Of a stretch of DNA of 64,000 bases, positions 44,199 to 54,020 are shown piece after piece. The stretch is from NCBI GenBank assembly GCA_900541905.1, contig UQLQ01000003.1, positions 1-64,000 on the forward strand, read 5' to 3'. The translations under genes were made by a program, and so were the position numbers. How positions within the stretch are numbered: position 1 is the first letter of the stretch; every line of letters starts with the position of its first letter. The notes under the pieces were generated by a model. The model was not told the origin of the DNA. It did not search any database and worked only from the letters and a program-made list of their open reading frames with translations. This DNA comes from an uncultured Oscillospiraceae bacterium (GTDB lineage Bacteria > Bacillota > Clostridia > Oscillospirales > Acutalibacteraceae).

Positions 44199-45554
44199 TT
44201 GGAAAAAAAGCGTACACAGTTTTCAAGTAAAATAGGCTTTATTTTGGCTGCTGCCGGTTCTGCCGTTGGTCTGGGCAACATTTGGCGTTTTCCATATCTA
44301 GCTGCAGAATATGGCGGCGGTATATTTTTATTTACCTATATTATTTTAGCAATTACATTCGGTTTTTGCCTCACTGTAACTGAAATTGCAATTGGTCGAA
44401 AAACCGGAACCAGTTTTTTAAATGCTTATAAAAAATTGGATAAACGATTTTCATTCATTGGCATTATTACACTGTTTATACCTATCTTAATTTTGCCCTA
44501 TTACAGTGTAATCGGCGGCTGGGTTGTACATTTTGCGTATATGTTTATATCCGGCCAAGGCATGCAAACTGCCAATCCGGATTATTTTGCAGGCTTTATC
44601 TCACAGCCCGGATGGCCTATCTTGTTCTTAGCTATTTTCCTTGGATTAACAGCTATTATTGTCATGCTGGGTGTAAAGCGTGGTATCGAATTAACATGTA
44701 AAATTTTTATGCCTATGTTAGTACTGATGACGGTCGGCTTAGCAATTTATATTATGACATTGCCCGGTGCTATGGAGGGCGTAAAACACTATTTAATTCC
44801 AAACTTCAGCGATTTTTCTTTTGAAACCGTGCTGGCGGCATTGGGACAGCTATTTTACTCTATGTCATTGGCTATGGGTATTACCATTACATACGGCTCT
44901 TATATGAAAAAAGATACCAATATCGAAAAATCCACATTTACAATCGGAATTTTTGATACCGGTATTGCGTTCTTCTCCGGATTGATGATCATTCCTGCTA
45001 TTTTTGCTATTTCACCGGGCGGTTCCACTGAGTTTGGACAAGGCAGTACTCTGATGTTTACCACTATGCCTCAAGTATTTGCAGGCATGCCGGGCGGACA
45101 AGTAGTAGGCGCCGTATTCTTTGTTCTTGTGTTCCTTGCAGCGATTACTTCTTCCATAGGACTTATGGAGGCGATTGTTGCGGCCATCCAAGATAAATTT
45201 GGCTGGAAACGCATCCCTGTCTGCATTGGTATACTGCTCTTTTCCATCGCTTTAGGCATTTGCTCATCTTTGGGCTTTGGTATTTGGGATGGCGTTCAAA
45301 TCTTCGGAAAATCCATTCTGGATTCCTTTGACTTCCTCACCAACAACATTCTAATGCCAGTTGTAGCTTTATGTACATGTATTTTTATAGGATTCTTCTT
45401 AAAACCCAAAAGCATCATTGATGAAGTACAGGAAACTGCACCGTTCCGTTTGAAAGGATTATATGTTGTCTTCACCAAATGGCTGGCTCCTGTTTGCATC
45501 GTTATTATATTGGTGACCGCTTTCTTACAGGCTGCAGGCATTCTTGTAATTTAG
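44199..45554 (+). CDS. Sodium-dependent NSS (SNF) family transporter 2
   Basis: 451 aa, TTG start at 44199 matching the start of copy 1 (EKKRTQFS); another TTG lies 3 bases earlier. GAGGGGGG ribosome site. Same first-helix signature IGFILAAAGSAVGLGNIWRF and helix 6 LGQLFYSMSLAMG. The copies have the same length but differ at many positions, so the duplication is old or the copies serve different substrates. Separate promoters mean they can be expressed independently. Confidence 0.93.
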   Translation: MEKKRTQFSSKIGFILAAAGSAVGLGNIWRFPYLAAEYGGGIFLFTYIILAITFGFCLTVTEIAIGRKTGTSFLNAYKKLDKRFSFIGIITLFIPILILPYYSVIGGWVVHFAYMFISGQGMQTANPDYFAGFISQPGWPILFLAIFLGLTAIIVMLGVKRGIELTCKIFMPMLVLMTVGLAIYIMTLPGAMEGVKHYLIPNFSDFSFETVLAALGQLFYSMSLAMGITITYGSYMKKDTNIEKSTFTIGIFDTGIAFFSGLMIIPAIFAISPGGSTEFGQGSTLMFTTMPQVFAGMPGGQVVGAVFFVLVFLAAITSSIGLMEAIVAAIQDKFGWKRIPVCIGILLFSIALGICSSLGFGIWDGVQIFGKSILDSFDFLTNNILMPVVALCTCIFIGFFLKPKSIIDEVQETAPFRLKGLYVVFTKWLAPVCIVIILVTAFLQAAGILVI

Positions 45555-45563
45555 TATATTTAT

Positions 45564-45598
45564 AAAAGGAAATGCTTAAATCAAGCATTTCCTTTTTT
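45564..45598 (+). terminator. Terminator after NSS transporter 2
   Basis: AAAAGGAAATGCTT, AAATC loop, AAGCATTTCCTTTTTT. Confidence 0.92.
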
Positions 45599-45711
45599 GA
45601 TTCAAATAATCTCAGAAAAACAGATGTTTTGGAATAGTATTGCAATTTTATGTCTGAAACGGTAGAATAGATTTATAAAACAAGACAAAAATACAAGAAA
45701 GGGTTTCTCAT

Positions 45712-45966
45712 ATGAAAAAGAAAATTTGTAAACCTTGTTATGCCATCAGTGCATTGTTTTTCGCTCTTCCTTTTATGGTTCCGGGTGTATCCGCTGCCTC
45801 TGCCGATGCCGTTTATAACGTTATGACAGGAGACCAGACCAATTGGCCTATGATTATAGGTATTTCTGTTGCTGCAGGTGTTGCTGCAATTGCGATTATT
45901 GTAGCGATTATCCTTACAATTGTATCTAAAGCGAAAAAGAATAAAGGTTATAAACCAAAACACTAA
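45712..45966 (+). CDS. Small secreted/membrane protein, unknown
   Basis: 84 aa, not recognised. AGAAAGGG ribosome site before ATG. N-terminal signal-like segment KKKICKPCYAISALFFALPF ending at SAAS (about 29), a short external stretch with two Trp-free polar turns and NWP, then a membrane helix (about 47-72, IIGISVAAGVAAIAIIVAII) and a basic tail. Single gene with own terminator. It could anchor a regulatory or cell-wall function; nothing supports a specific role. Confidence 0.6.
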   Translation: MKKKICKPCYAISALFFALPFMVPGVSAASADAVYNVMTGDQTNWPMIIGISVAAGVAAIAIIVAIILTIVSKAKKNKGYKPKH

Positions 45967-46001
45967 TACCAATAACCATATGATGGAAAAATTAAATATG
46001 A

Positions 46002-46033
46002 TAAAAAAGGACAACTTTCAGTTGTCCTTTTTT
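46002..46033 (+). terminator. Terminator after the small membrane protein gene
   Basis: AAAAAAGGACAACTTTCAGTTGTCCTTTTTT; perfect stem of GGACAACT/AGTTGTCC type. Confidence 0.9.
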
Positions 46034-46046
46034 ATTTTTTATTCAT

Positions 46047-46102
46047 TAGGTACCTTGACATTTTTTCTCCCAACACTTACAATTCCAATTATAAGGTACC
46101 TA
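46047..46102 (+). promoter_or_regulatory. marR promoter with two palindromic operators
   Basis: TTGACA (46055-46060), 17-base spacer, TACAAT (46078-46083). TAGGTACCTT (46047-46056) overlaps the -35 and AAGGTACCTA (46093-46102) lies at about the transcription start. Each half is itself a palindrome (AGGTACCT) and the two are inverted copies. This arrangement fits autorepression by the MarR protein encoded next. Confidence 0.82.
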
Positions 46103-46122
46103 ACGAATTGGGAGGTCGTATG

Positions 46123-46551
46123 ATGTCAGAACTAAATGATAACTTAACTTTATTGCGTTTGTTGCATCAATGTGCCCATAGAATCAATATGTCCAGCAAA
46201 TACCCGGGGCAAGGAAGACTACTTGTGTTATTGCATAAAAAAGGTACACTGACACAGAGGGAACTAATCGAGATTACCCAGCGCCGTTCCGCTACACTCA
46301 GTGAACAATTAGCCGGCATGGAAAAATCGGGATATATTACCAGAACAAAAAATCCGTTGGATAACCGCAATGTTGACGTATCTTTAACCGCATTGGGAGA
46401 ACAAGCAGCCGTAGAGGCCGAACAGGCACGCGCAGAACTCGCCGACCATGTATTTGGGGCATTGCAAGAAGAGGAAAAAATGCAGTTAGAAACTATACTA
46501 TTAAAGCTATCTCAAACACTCCCTTCCCCTTGTCCTAATAAAGGAGCATAG
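46123..46551 (+). CDS. MarR family transcriptional regulator
   Basis: 142 aa from the second of two ATGs (46123), 7 bases after GGGAGG. Winged helix: GRLLVLLHKKGTLTQRELIEITQRRSATLSEQLAGMEKSGYITR (read as the recognition and wing region, residues about 30-75) and the wing NPLDNRNVDVSLT. First gene of a three-gene operon with an ABC exporter, the typical drug-efflux regulator setup. Ligand unknown. Confidence 0.92.
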   Translation: MSELNDNLTLLRLLHQCAHRINMSSKYPGQGRLLVLLHKKGTLTQRELIEITQRRSATLSEQLAGMEKSGYITRTKNPLDNRNVDVSLTALGEQAAVEAEQARAELADHVFGALQEEEKMQLETILLKLSQTLPSPCPNKGA

Positions 46552-46557
46552 CGCTAT

Positions 46558-48273
46558 ATGAAATTAGTCTTTCACTATATTCGGAAGCATCTTGGTTCTT
46601 TTATTGCAGCTATGATATTTTTATGTATAGAAGCAACTGCTGACCTGCTTCAGCCCACATTTATGGGATATATTGTAGATAACGGTGTAAAAGATGCGAA
46701 CATTGGTCAAATTATGTATTACGGCGCTATTATGCTTGGTATTGCAGCTGTCGGCGCCTTCAGCGCCGTTATGCGTAATATTTTTTCATGTCGTACTTCA
46801 CAATATATCGGCAAAGAATTGCGCGGTGATATTTATCGTAAAGTACAAACACTTTCCTTTGAAAATATAGATCGTTTGCAGCCGTCCTCCATTATTACGC
46901 GTATTACGAATGATGTTACACAAATACAGGATTTTACAAGCAGCAGTATGAGAATTATGATTAAAATGCCGATTACTTGTATTGGAGCTATTGCATTAAT
47001 CATAATCAAAACACCGCAGCAAATTCCTGTTATGATTGTCACGCTGATTTTAGCGGTAATTATCATTATGGCAAATATGAAACTGGGTTATCCCCGTTTT
47101 AGCAATTTACAGAAAAAACTGGATAAGCTCAACAATGTAAGCCGTGAATTTTTAACCTCTATTCGCGTGGTAAAAGCATTTAATGCAGAAGGACAAGAAC
47201 AGGAAAAATTTGAATCTGCTTCTGAAGACCTTTCCAAGGCAAGCATCTCCACCATGCGTATTATGGCAATGTTTCCGGCATTGATTAATCTGGTTGTAAA
47301 TTTAGGTATTGTCGTACTGCTATGGATTACGCAGAGCCAGGCCTCAAGTGAAATTGGCCAAATTATGGCTGCAGTGAACTATATGACGCAAGTATTATTC
47401 TCGTTGAGCATGGTATCAACTATTTTTAACACCGCAGTCCGCGCAATGGCCTCCTCCAAGCGAGTAAGTGAAATCATGGAAGAGATTCCTGCACAAATTT
47501 CGCCCAAAACACCAATTTTTCCTAACATCAGAGGAGAAATCTCTTTTGAACATGTACACTTTTCTTATGCAGGTTCCAGCAGAGAATCCTTAAATCAAAT
47601 TGATTTTCACATAATGCCGGGAGAAACTTTGGGAATCATCGGTCCCACCGGCTCCGGCAAAACTACATTGGTCAATCTGGTTCCCCGTTTCTATGATGCA
47701 ACCAAAGGAAAAGTACTAATTGACGGTCACAACATTAACACAATTGATGAACAAACATTAAGAACCGCTGTAGCTGTTGTTCCTCAAAAAGCCTTATTGT
47801 TTACAGGTACCATTCTAGATAATCTGCGCTGGGGAAAAAGAGATGCGACAGAGGAAGAAATTACACGCGCTACAAAAATTGCCTGTGCAGACACATTTGT
47901 AACTGCTATGAAAGATGGATACAACACACAGTTAGGTCAAGGAGGAGTCAATTTATCCGGGGGACAAAAACAGCGTCTTTCCCTTGCAAGAGCATTGATA
48001 CGAAATCCTCGTATTTTAATTTTAGACGACTGTACCAGCGCTCTCGATGCCTCTACTGAGGCAACTGTGTTAAATGGTTTACGGAAACAAGCCAAAGACA
48101 CGACAGTATTGCTGATTAGTCAAAGAATTTCTACCGTAATGCGTGCTGACCGTATTCTATGTATGGAAAACGGTACTGTACAAGGGCTTGGAACTCACCA
48201 AGAGTTATTAGCTCAATGCCCTACATACCAGGCAATTTATGCCTCACAGATAGGAGGCAGTAGCAATGGCTGA
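46558..48273 (+). CDS. ABC exporter half-transporter, subunit 1 (degenerate site)
   Basis: 571 aa: six-helix membrane domain (about 1-320) and ATPase domain (340-571). Walker A GPTGSGKTT (about 362), canonical signature LSGGQKQRLSLARAL, but Walker B ends ILDD with Asp in place of catalytic Glu, and the H-loop reads ISQRIS with Gln in place of His. These changes mark the non-catalytic half of a heterodimeric exporter, as in BmrCD or TM287/288. Overlaps subunit 2 by 8 bases. Confidence 0.93.
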   Translation: MKLVFHYIRKHLGSFIAAMIFLCIEATADLLQPTFMGYIVDNGVKDANIGQIMYYGAIMLGIAAVGAFSAVMRNIFSCRTSQYIGKELRGDIYRKVQTLSFENIDRLQPSSIITRITNDVTQIQDFTSSSMRIMIKMPITCIGAIALIIIKTPQQIPVMIVTLILAVIIIMANMKLGYPRFSNLQKKLDKLNNVSREFLTSIRVVKAFNAEGQEQEKFESASEDLSKASISTMRIMAMFPALINLVVNLGIVVLLWITQSQASSEIGQIMAAVNYMTQVLFSLSMVSTIFNTAVRAMASSKRVSEIMEEIPAQISPKTPIFPNIRGEISFEHVHFSYAGSSRESLNQIDFHIMPGETLGIIGPTGSGKTTLVNLVPRFYDATKGKVLIDGHNINTIDEQTLRTAVAVVPQKALLFTGTILDNLRWGKRDATEEEITRATKIACADTFVTAMKDGYNTQLGQGGVNLSGGQKQRLSLARALIRNPRILILDDCTSALDASTEATVLNGLRKQAKDTTVLLISQRISTVMRADRILCMENGTVQGLGTHQELLAQCPTYQAIYASQIGGSSNG

Positions 48274-50071
48274 TAAAAATATGACTCCACCCCCTATAAA
48301 CCGAAATGGCAGGGGACCTATGTTTCGTCCAAGAGAAAAGCCGAAAAACTTAAAAGGTACACTGCTCCGTTTATGGAACCTGACCAAAGGCCAACGAAAA
48401 GGATTGGGTTGGATTTTGCTTCTGTCTGCTTTGACATCTGCTTCTGCTATTCTATCTCCCTTTGTCATTGGGCAGGCAGTAACGGCATTGGATGCAGGTA
48501 ATCCTGCACAAATGATTTTGCTGCTATTGCTTGCATTATATGTAAGCGATTGGCTTGTCCGTTTTTTACAACAATTTTTTATGGTTTCTATTGGGCAAAG
48601 AATGATTCGCTACATTAGAAACAATCTGTTTGACTGTATGAAAAAGTTACCACTGGCCTTTTTTGACAGCAAACAGCATGGCGAACTTATGAGCCGCCTG
48701 ACCAATGATGTTGATAATATTAGTTCTACCATCTCCAATTCCATGACACAGTTATTAACAGCTGTTTTTACTATCATAGGTATTCTTTGCATTATGATTT
48801 CTCTCAATTTACTGCTGACTGCTGTTTCTCTTCTGTCCGTTCTGATTATCTTTCTGTTTACCCGTGTGATTACAAAGCGTACCCGTAAAATGTTTTCTTC
48901 TCAACAAAAAATATTAGGAAAACTAAATGGTCACATTGAAGAAAGCGTTTCGGGAGCTAATGTGGTAAAGGCATTTTGTCAAGAAGATGAAATGATAGCG
49001 CAATTTGATAAAAGTAACGAGGAACTTCGTCAAGTATCCACCCGTGCCTTAATCTGGTCAGGATTTTTAATGCCGATTACAAACGTATTAAATAATTTAA
49101 CCTATGTATTTCTTTCTATTTTCAGCGGAATCCTGGCAGTAAACGGTTCCATCGAAATTGGTATGATATCCAGCTTTTTGCTGTACTCCAAACAATTTGC
49201 ACGTCCTTTCATCAGCATTGCCGATATTTATAATAACTTTCAAACAGCTGTTGCAGGTGCGGAACGTATGTTTGAAATTATGGATGAAGAACCGGAACCA
49301 AAGGATATGGAACAAGCACTATCCATTCAAAACCCAAAAGGAGATATTGAATTACAACACGTTGTATTTGGTTATTCTTCTGACAGACCTATTTTAAGGG
49401 ACATTTCACTTTCCATTCCCGCAGGAACAAAGGTAGCAATTGTAGGACCGACCGGTGCAGGAAAAACTACAATTATTAATTTACTCACTCGCTTATATGA
49501 TGTAAATGAAGGGAGTATATTGTTAGACGGCCACGATTTACGTGATTACCGTTTAAAAGATTTGCGTCGCTGTTTTAGTGTTGTACTGCAAGACACTGCG
49601 CTTTTTGCAGAAACGATACGAAATAATATCAGTTACGGACGAGAAAATATTCCTTTGGAAAAAATTGAGGAAGCCGCTAAAATAGCAGGAGCCGATGCCT
49701 TTATCCAACGGCTTCCAATGGGTTATGATACTGTGCTGGTGCAAGGAGGAGCAGAGCTAAGCCAAGGCGAAAGACAGCTTCTTACAATTGCCCGTGCCGT
49801 TCTTGCCGATGCTCCTATTTTGATTCTGGATGAAGCTACCAGCTCTGTCGATACCGTAACCGAACAAAAAATTCGCCGTACTATGTTGACAATTACCAAA
49901 GGACGTACTTCATTTATCATTGCGCATCGTCTCTCTACCATTCGAGATTCCGATTTGATTATTTTATTAAAAGACGGAAAAATTGCCGAGCAAGGAACAC
50001 ATGATGAACTTATGACATTAAATAGTCAATATGCGGATATGTATCGTACGCAAACCGGTGAAAATATATAA
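48266..50071 (+). CDS. ABC exporter half-transporter, subunit 2 (catalytic)
   Basis: 601 aa. A basic Pro-rich cytoplasmic N-terminus, six-helix domain (about 45-340), ATPase domain with Walker A GPTGAGKTT (about 392-400), an altered signature LSQGERQLLTIARAV, canonical Walker B ILDEATSSVD and H-loop IAHRLS. The pattern complements subunit 1: one good ATP site is formed by this Walker B and the other subunit's signature. Probable multidrug exporter controlled by the MarR protein. Confidence 0.93.
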   Translation: MADKNMTPPPINRNGRGPMFRPREKPKNLKGTLLRLWNLTKGQRKGLGWILLLSALTSASAILSPFVIGQAVTALDAGNPAQMILLLLLALYVSDWLVRFLQQFFMVSIGQRMIRYIRNNLFDCMKKLPLAFFDSKQHGELMSRLTNDVDNISSTISNSMTQLLTAVFTIIGILCIMISLNLLLTAVSLLSVLIIFLFTRVITKRTRKMFSSQQKILGKLNGHIEESVSGANVVKAFCQEDEMIAQFDKSNEELRQVSTRALIWSGFLMPITNVLNNLTYVFLSIFSGILAVNGSIEIGMISSFLLYSKQFARPFISIADIYNNFQTAVAGAERMFEIMDEEPEPKDMEQALSIQNPKGDIELQHVVFGYSSDRPILRDISLSIPAGTKVAIVGPTGAGKTTIINLLTRLYDVNEGSILLDGHDLRDYRLKDLRRCFSVVLQDTALFAETIRNNISYGRENIPLEKIEEAAKIAGADAFIQRLPMGYDTVLVQGGAELSQGERQLLTIARAVLADAPILILDEATSSVDTVTEQKIRRTMLTITKGRTSFIIAHRLSTIRDSDLIILLKDGKIAEQGTHDELMTLNSQYADMYRTQTGENI

Positions 50072-50113
50072 GATGAGAAAAAGGACAGCCTTTTAGCTGT
50101 CCTTTTTCTCATC
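50072..50113 (+). terminator. Terminator of the marR-ABC operon
   Basis: GATGAGAAAAAGGACAGC, TTTTA loop, GCTGTCCTTTTTCTCATC: 18-base perfect stem. This is the last recognisable core gene block before the resistance island. Confidence 0.93.
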
Positions 50114-50428
50114 TACATCTGCCATATAAATGAACTCAAGACATATTTGGTAGCCCTATCCTTTAGGTCTTTCCAAATATATCTCTATTTTGATTTTGGG
50201 AATTGATTTGTAAGCAGCATAACCATCCCATTAAACTTCTCTTTGTACAGGAAATCTCCTTGCTTTTACTCTTTTCTACTCAAAAGGACGCACGTCTCAA
50301 CATGGCTCGAGAGGACAGAATGAATGTCATTTGAGCGTATCCGTTCTCGGAAACATATCCACTACGTTTTTGGCACTATCGGTAGGCGGGAACATATCGA
50401 CCTTCAACTATCACACCATTAAATGTGT
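50114..50428. other. Gene-free spacer at the left edge of the resistance island
   Basis: 315 bases without a complete gene. On the minus strand, positions 50410-50328 can encode VDMFPPTDSAKNVVDMFP then RTDTLK and a stop, which looks like the C-terminal end of an RlmD-type rRNA methyltransferase repeated on itself; too short to be certain. Confidence 0.4.
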
Positions 50429-51178
50429 TTAGTTAATAATATCGCCTTTGTTTTTAGCTAAATTTTCATGCCATTCTCGTCGCTTAGTAGCTGTCGGTTT
50501 CGTCCACTCTGTTTCTTCACCAATAATTTTTAAAGGTTCTTGTGAGCGATAAGAACGCGTTAAGTTACCAGGGAACTTTTTGTCAGTAACATTTGGGTCG
50601 TTTTCAAATTCACCTGTAGGTTCTACTATATAAACGCGTTCTCTTCCTTTTCCTTTTGCTAATGCTGCTGCAAGACCTGCCCCATTGACATTAGCAGTGA
50701 AATAAATATGGTTCATTTTAAGCCCAGGTTTGTAATTTGAATTTCCACCCGCTATCAGAAAATCACCAACTTTCAAATCTGCCTTTGTCCCATGGTAAAA
50801 TGGGCCTTTATCTGTTAGTGCACCATTATATGATTTGGCCAATTCATAATTTCTAGTTGCCTGTTCAGAATCACCCAACTCCTCATAACAGTTGGCAATG
50901 TTTATATACAACGTGGAGTAAGCACTCTTAACGTTATCATCATCTATATTTTGTGCACACTGTAAGGATGTTTCCATCCATTTTAATTTATCTGTAATAT
51001 TTTCTTGTATACGAGCTAAATGATAAGCTGCGATAAATCTTTCATAGTCATCCGTTGCTTCGTGCCATGCTTTATGAAACATCGCAATCGCACCCTCACT
51101 GTTTCCACAGTCCTCCAATCCCATCCCACTCATGCAGATTTTAATAATAACGTTATTTGGATCAAATTTTTTATTCAT
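50429..51178 (-). CDS. arr: Rifampin ADP-ribosyltransferase (Arr) with N-terminal TPR-like domain
   Basis: 249 aa. Residues 124-249 are Arr: GPFYHGTKADLKVGDFL, NHIYFTANVNGAGLAAALA, RVYIVEPTGEFENDPNVTDK and FPGNLTRSYRSQEPL. Arr uses NAD to ADP-ribosylate the C23 hydroxyl of rifampin. Residues 1-118 are helical tetratricopeptide-like repeats (AIAMFHKAWHEATDD, YINIANCYEELGDSEQATR). I recall similar TPR-Arr proteins in Firmicutes, so the fusion may be known. Ribosome site AGGTAAGATTAGATG-type upstream. Transcribed the same way as the aminoglycoside gene. Confidence 0.92.
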   Translation of the reverse strand: MNKKFDPNNVIIKICMSGMGLEDCGNSEGAIAMFHKAWHEATDDYERFIAAYHLARIQENITDKLKWMETSLQCAQNIDDDNVKSAYSTLYINIANCYEELGDSEQATRNYELAKSYNGALTDKGPFYHGTKADLKVGDFLIAGGNSNYKPGLKMNHIYFTANVNGAGLAAALAKGKGRERVYIVEPTGEFENDPNVTDKKFPGNLTRSYRSQEPLKIIGEETEWTKPTATKRREWHENLAKNKGDIIN

Positions 51179-51297
51179 CTAATCTTACCTCCAAATTAAT
51201 TGAATGTTATGATGAGTCAAAATCTCCGCCAGAATGTCCATTTTGTGGTATAATAATAATACCTCATTAAGTTTTAATTTTATTAAGTTTATTAGTA

Positions 51298-51336
51298 TAG
51301 CAGCACCAGACTCGTTTTGGAGCTGCTCGTTTTTTT
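51298..51336 (+). terminator. Orphan hairpin with T run
   Basis: AGCAGCACCA, loop, TGGAGCTGCT followed by CGTTTTTTT. It lies upstream of a small doubtful ORF with GGAGGTGATT; could be an attenuator left behind from an acquired gene. Confidence 0.5.
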
Positions 51337-51360
51337 GACACCCATATGGAGGTGATTATT

Positions 51361-51759
51361 ATGTTTAACTTGCCAATCATACCACACAATCTCAATCCTT
51401 ATCTTGCCTACGTTTTCAGGTGGAAGCATATTCGGATTACCCAAAGGCCTTATTGTGCCCTTCGGTTTCTGATGCTGAAGATAAGTGGAAAGAATTGTGG
51501 GCGAGACTTCGCAAGGGAATTGTTCTCTCTCTTTAACAATCCCCCGGATAAAATCAAGGGGATGGAAATGAGAGCAACAACCCATGAAGGAATGCTTCAG
51601 CAACTTAAAAAGCTGGAGAAACGAGGATTAATAGAAATCCTCAACGTCAAAGAAGAAAGACAGCGTCTCTTCCTTTTAGAATTTCTTTTAATAGGGAATC
51701 GGAAAGAGGCTTTTAGGAGAAAAGGAGCTTATCAGGTTGTTTTTAAAACGACCGTATAG
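51361..51759 (+). CDS. Doubtful ORF, possibly decayed
   Basis: 132 aa from ATG at 51361, with a very good ribosome site (GGAGGTGATT at 51350-51359). Not recognised. The first 20 residues and the last 70 (HEGMLQQLKKLEKRGLIEIL, winged-helix-like) look like coding sequence, but between them a different frame (FQVEAYSDYPKALLCPSVSD, then WKELWARLRKGI) looks more protein-like. Two frameshifts in one original gene would explain this. Treat as a remnant. Confidence 0.35.
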   Translation: MFNLPIIPHNLNPYLAYVFRWKHIRITQRPYCALRFLMLKISGKNCGRDFARELFSLFNNPPDKIKGMEMRATTHEGMLQQLKKLEKRGLIEILNVKEERQRLFLLEFLLIGNRKEAFRRKGAYQVVFKTTV

Positions 51760-51905
51760 GCTCTTTTTTATGGAGAAGTATACAAAAGATGACATGAGGT
51801 ATTATATGTTACTGGAAAACCACCTCCAAAGTAAATACCAATCGATTCCTGTGTAGATTTATTTGCCTCGGCATTAGAAATAAAATAAAAAAGATTCCGG
51901 ATTCT

Positions 51906-51946
51906 AAAAAAGGATTGCTATTGATGAGTACATTAGCAGTCCTTTA
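51906..51946 (-). terminator. Terminator after the aminoglycoside phosphotransferase gene
   Basis: Minus strand AAGGACTGCTA pairs with TAGCAATCCTT, followed by TTTTTAG; 11 bases beyond the aph stop. Confidence 0.75.
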
Positions 51947-51956
51947 TATTAAATAT

Positions 51957-52919
<963 letters not shown>

Positions 52920-52930
52920 TTATAGTTAAT

Positions 52931-53461
52931 TCATTTTTGTTTCATGCTATTTCCATATAAAAATCTTGCATAACCTATCTCTGCAGCATTTTTCATTAAC
53001 TCTGCATTTAACCAAAGTGCAGTATCTGCAAAGTTCCTCTCATCTAATGGCCATTTAGCATTGTGTTTCATTAAAAGTTCCCCATCGGATAACTCACTTA
53101 ATTTAGATACCCATTTCTCGTGCAGGGATTCTATGACTTCTTTAGCGTTTTCTATACTTCCAGGCCATGTGATATCTTCTTTTTTTATCGATCCATTTCC
53201 AAAGTTGTAATCTAATGCAGTGGACCACCAATATATGATATGCCACATTAACCAGGCTATACTCATCGGTCCCATTTCATAGCTCTCACTTTCCGGCCAG
53301 TCTATGATCCAACCATCATTTACCTTTCGTACCTGAAGGCTTTCGAAGCTGTACGCCCAGTATGCTTCTGCTTCTTCCAGATTTTCCGTATGGTATTTAT
53401 AGAGCTGCCAGCACATGTCTAACTGAAATAAGATGCTATCTCTTATCTGAAAGCTTTTCAT
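52931..53461 (-). CDS. DinB-like superfamily protein
   Basis: 176 aa, soluble. Four-helix bundle pattern with SIAWLMWHIIYWWSTALDY (His of the metal site) and ALWLNAELMKNAAEIGYARFLY at the end, as in DinB/YfiT-like proteins, some of which transfer bacillithiol to electrophiles. The likely metal histidine set is incomplete by eye. It lies 68 bases upstream of aph in the same direction and may be a passenger of the same acquired block. Confidence 0.72.
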   Translation of the reverse strand: MKSFQIRDSILFQLDMCWQLYKYHTENLEEAEAYWAYSFESLQVRKVNDGWIIDWPESESYEMGPMSIAWLMWHIIYWWSTALDYNFGNGSIKKEDITWPGSIENAKEVIESLHEKWVSKLSELSDGELLMKHNAKWPLDERNFADTALWLNAELMKNAAEIGYARFLYGNSMKQK

Positions 53462-53529
53462 TACTAATTTCCCCTTTTAAATTGTCATTATAGACAAAAA
53501 GTCCATGATCTATACAATAAACATACAAT

Positions 53530-53703
53530 TTACCACTCTTGAGAAGTGGGACTCTTAAAACTGGACTTTGTACCGGATATAATTTCACCTTCCATCATCT
53601 GTTTTATGTCTGCTCCCAAAATAGCAGAAAGTTTAGGCGAGACTAATGATCGTTCCTTATCAGTCAGGTGCCTGTCTGACGAGAGATTAAATGTATCTTT
53701 CAT
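53530..53703 (-). CDS. Small hypothetical protein or fragment
   Basis: 57 aa from ATG at 53703; a longer frame begins TTG at 53718, closer to AGAGGA. Begins MKDTFNLSSDRHLTDKERS. Mixed polar sequence, no membrane segment, not recognised. It lies between the DinB-like gene and the transposase remnant and could be a truncated gene. Confidence 0.35.
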   Translation of the reverse strand: MKDTFNLSSDRHLTDKERSLVSPKLSAILGADIKQMMEGEIISGTKSSFKSPTSQEW

Positions 53704-54020
53704 ATTAATAACACCCAATTCCTCTGAAATGAGGTTTATTCACAAACTTTTTTTGTTCTGAATCCTATAAATAAAGCATTTATTAAATACCTAAATTCCA
53801 CGTTGTTTTACGAAAACCATTAAAAATCGATATTTTCGCTGAACCTACGAAGAATTCAAGTAGTTACTCCTACATTTTAACATTATTCACACCCCTTCCT
53901 CAACACATTTGAATAAGATATACCCATTATTCTCAATTAAGTTGCAAATATCACAATTCTAGGTTCAATTAATAAACCACTCGATTCATTCAAGCGATTC
54001 AAGCGCCAATTTATCAATCG

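Noticed and set aside
53930..53970. Possible IS1380 terminal inverted repeat near CACAATTCTAGG
   Set aside because: No matching partner end could be found and the orientation does not fit the transposase remnant.
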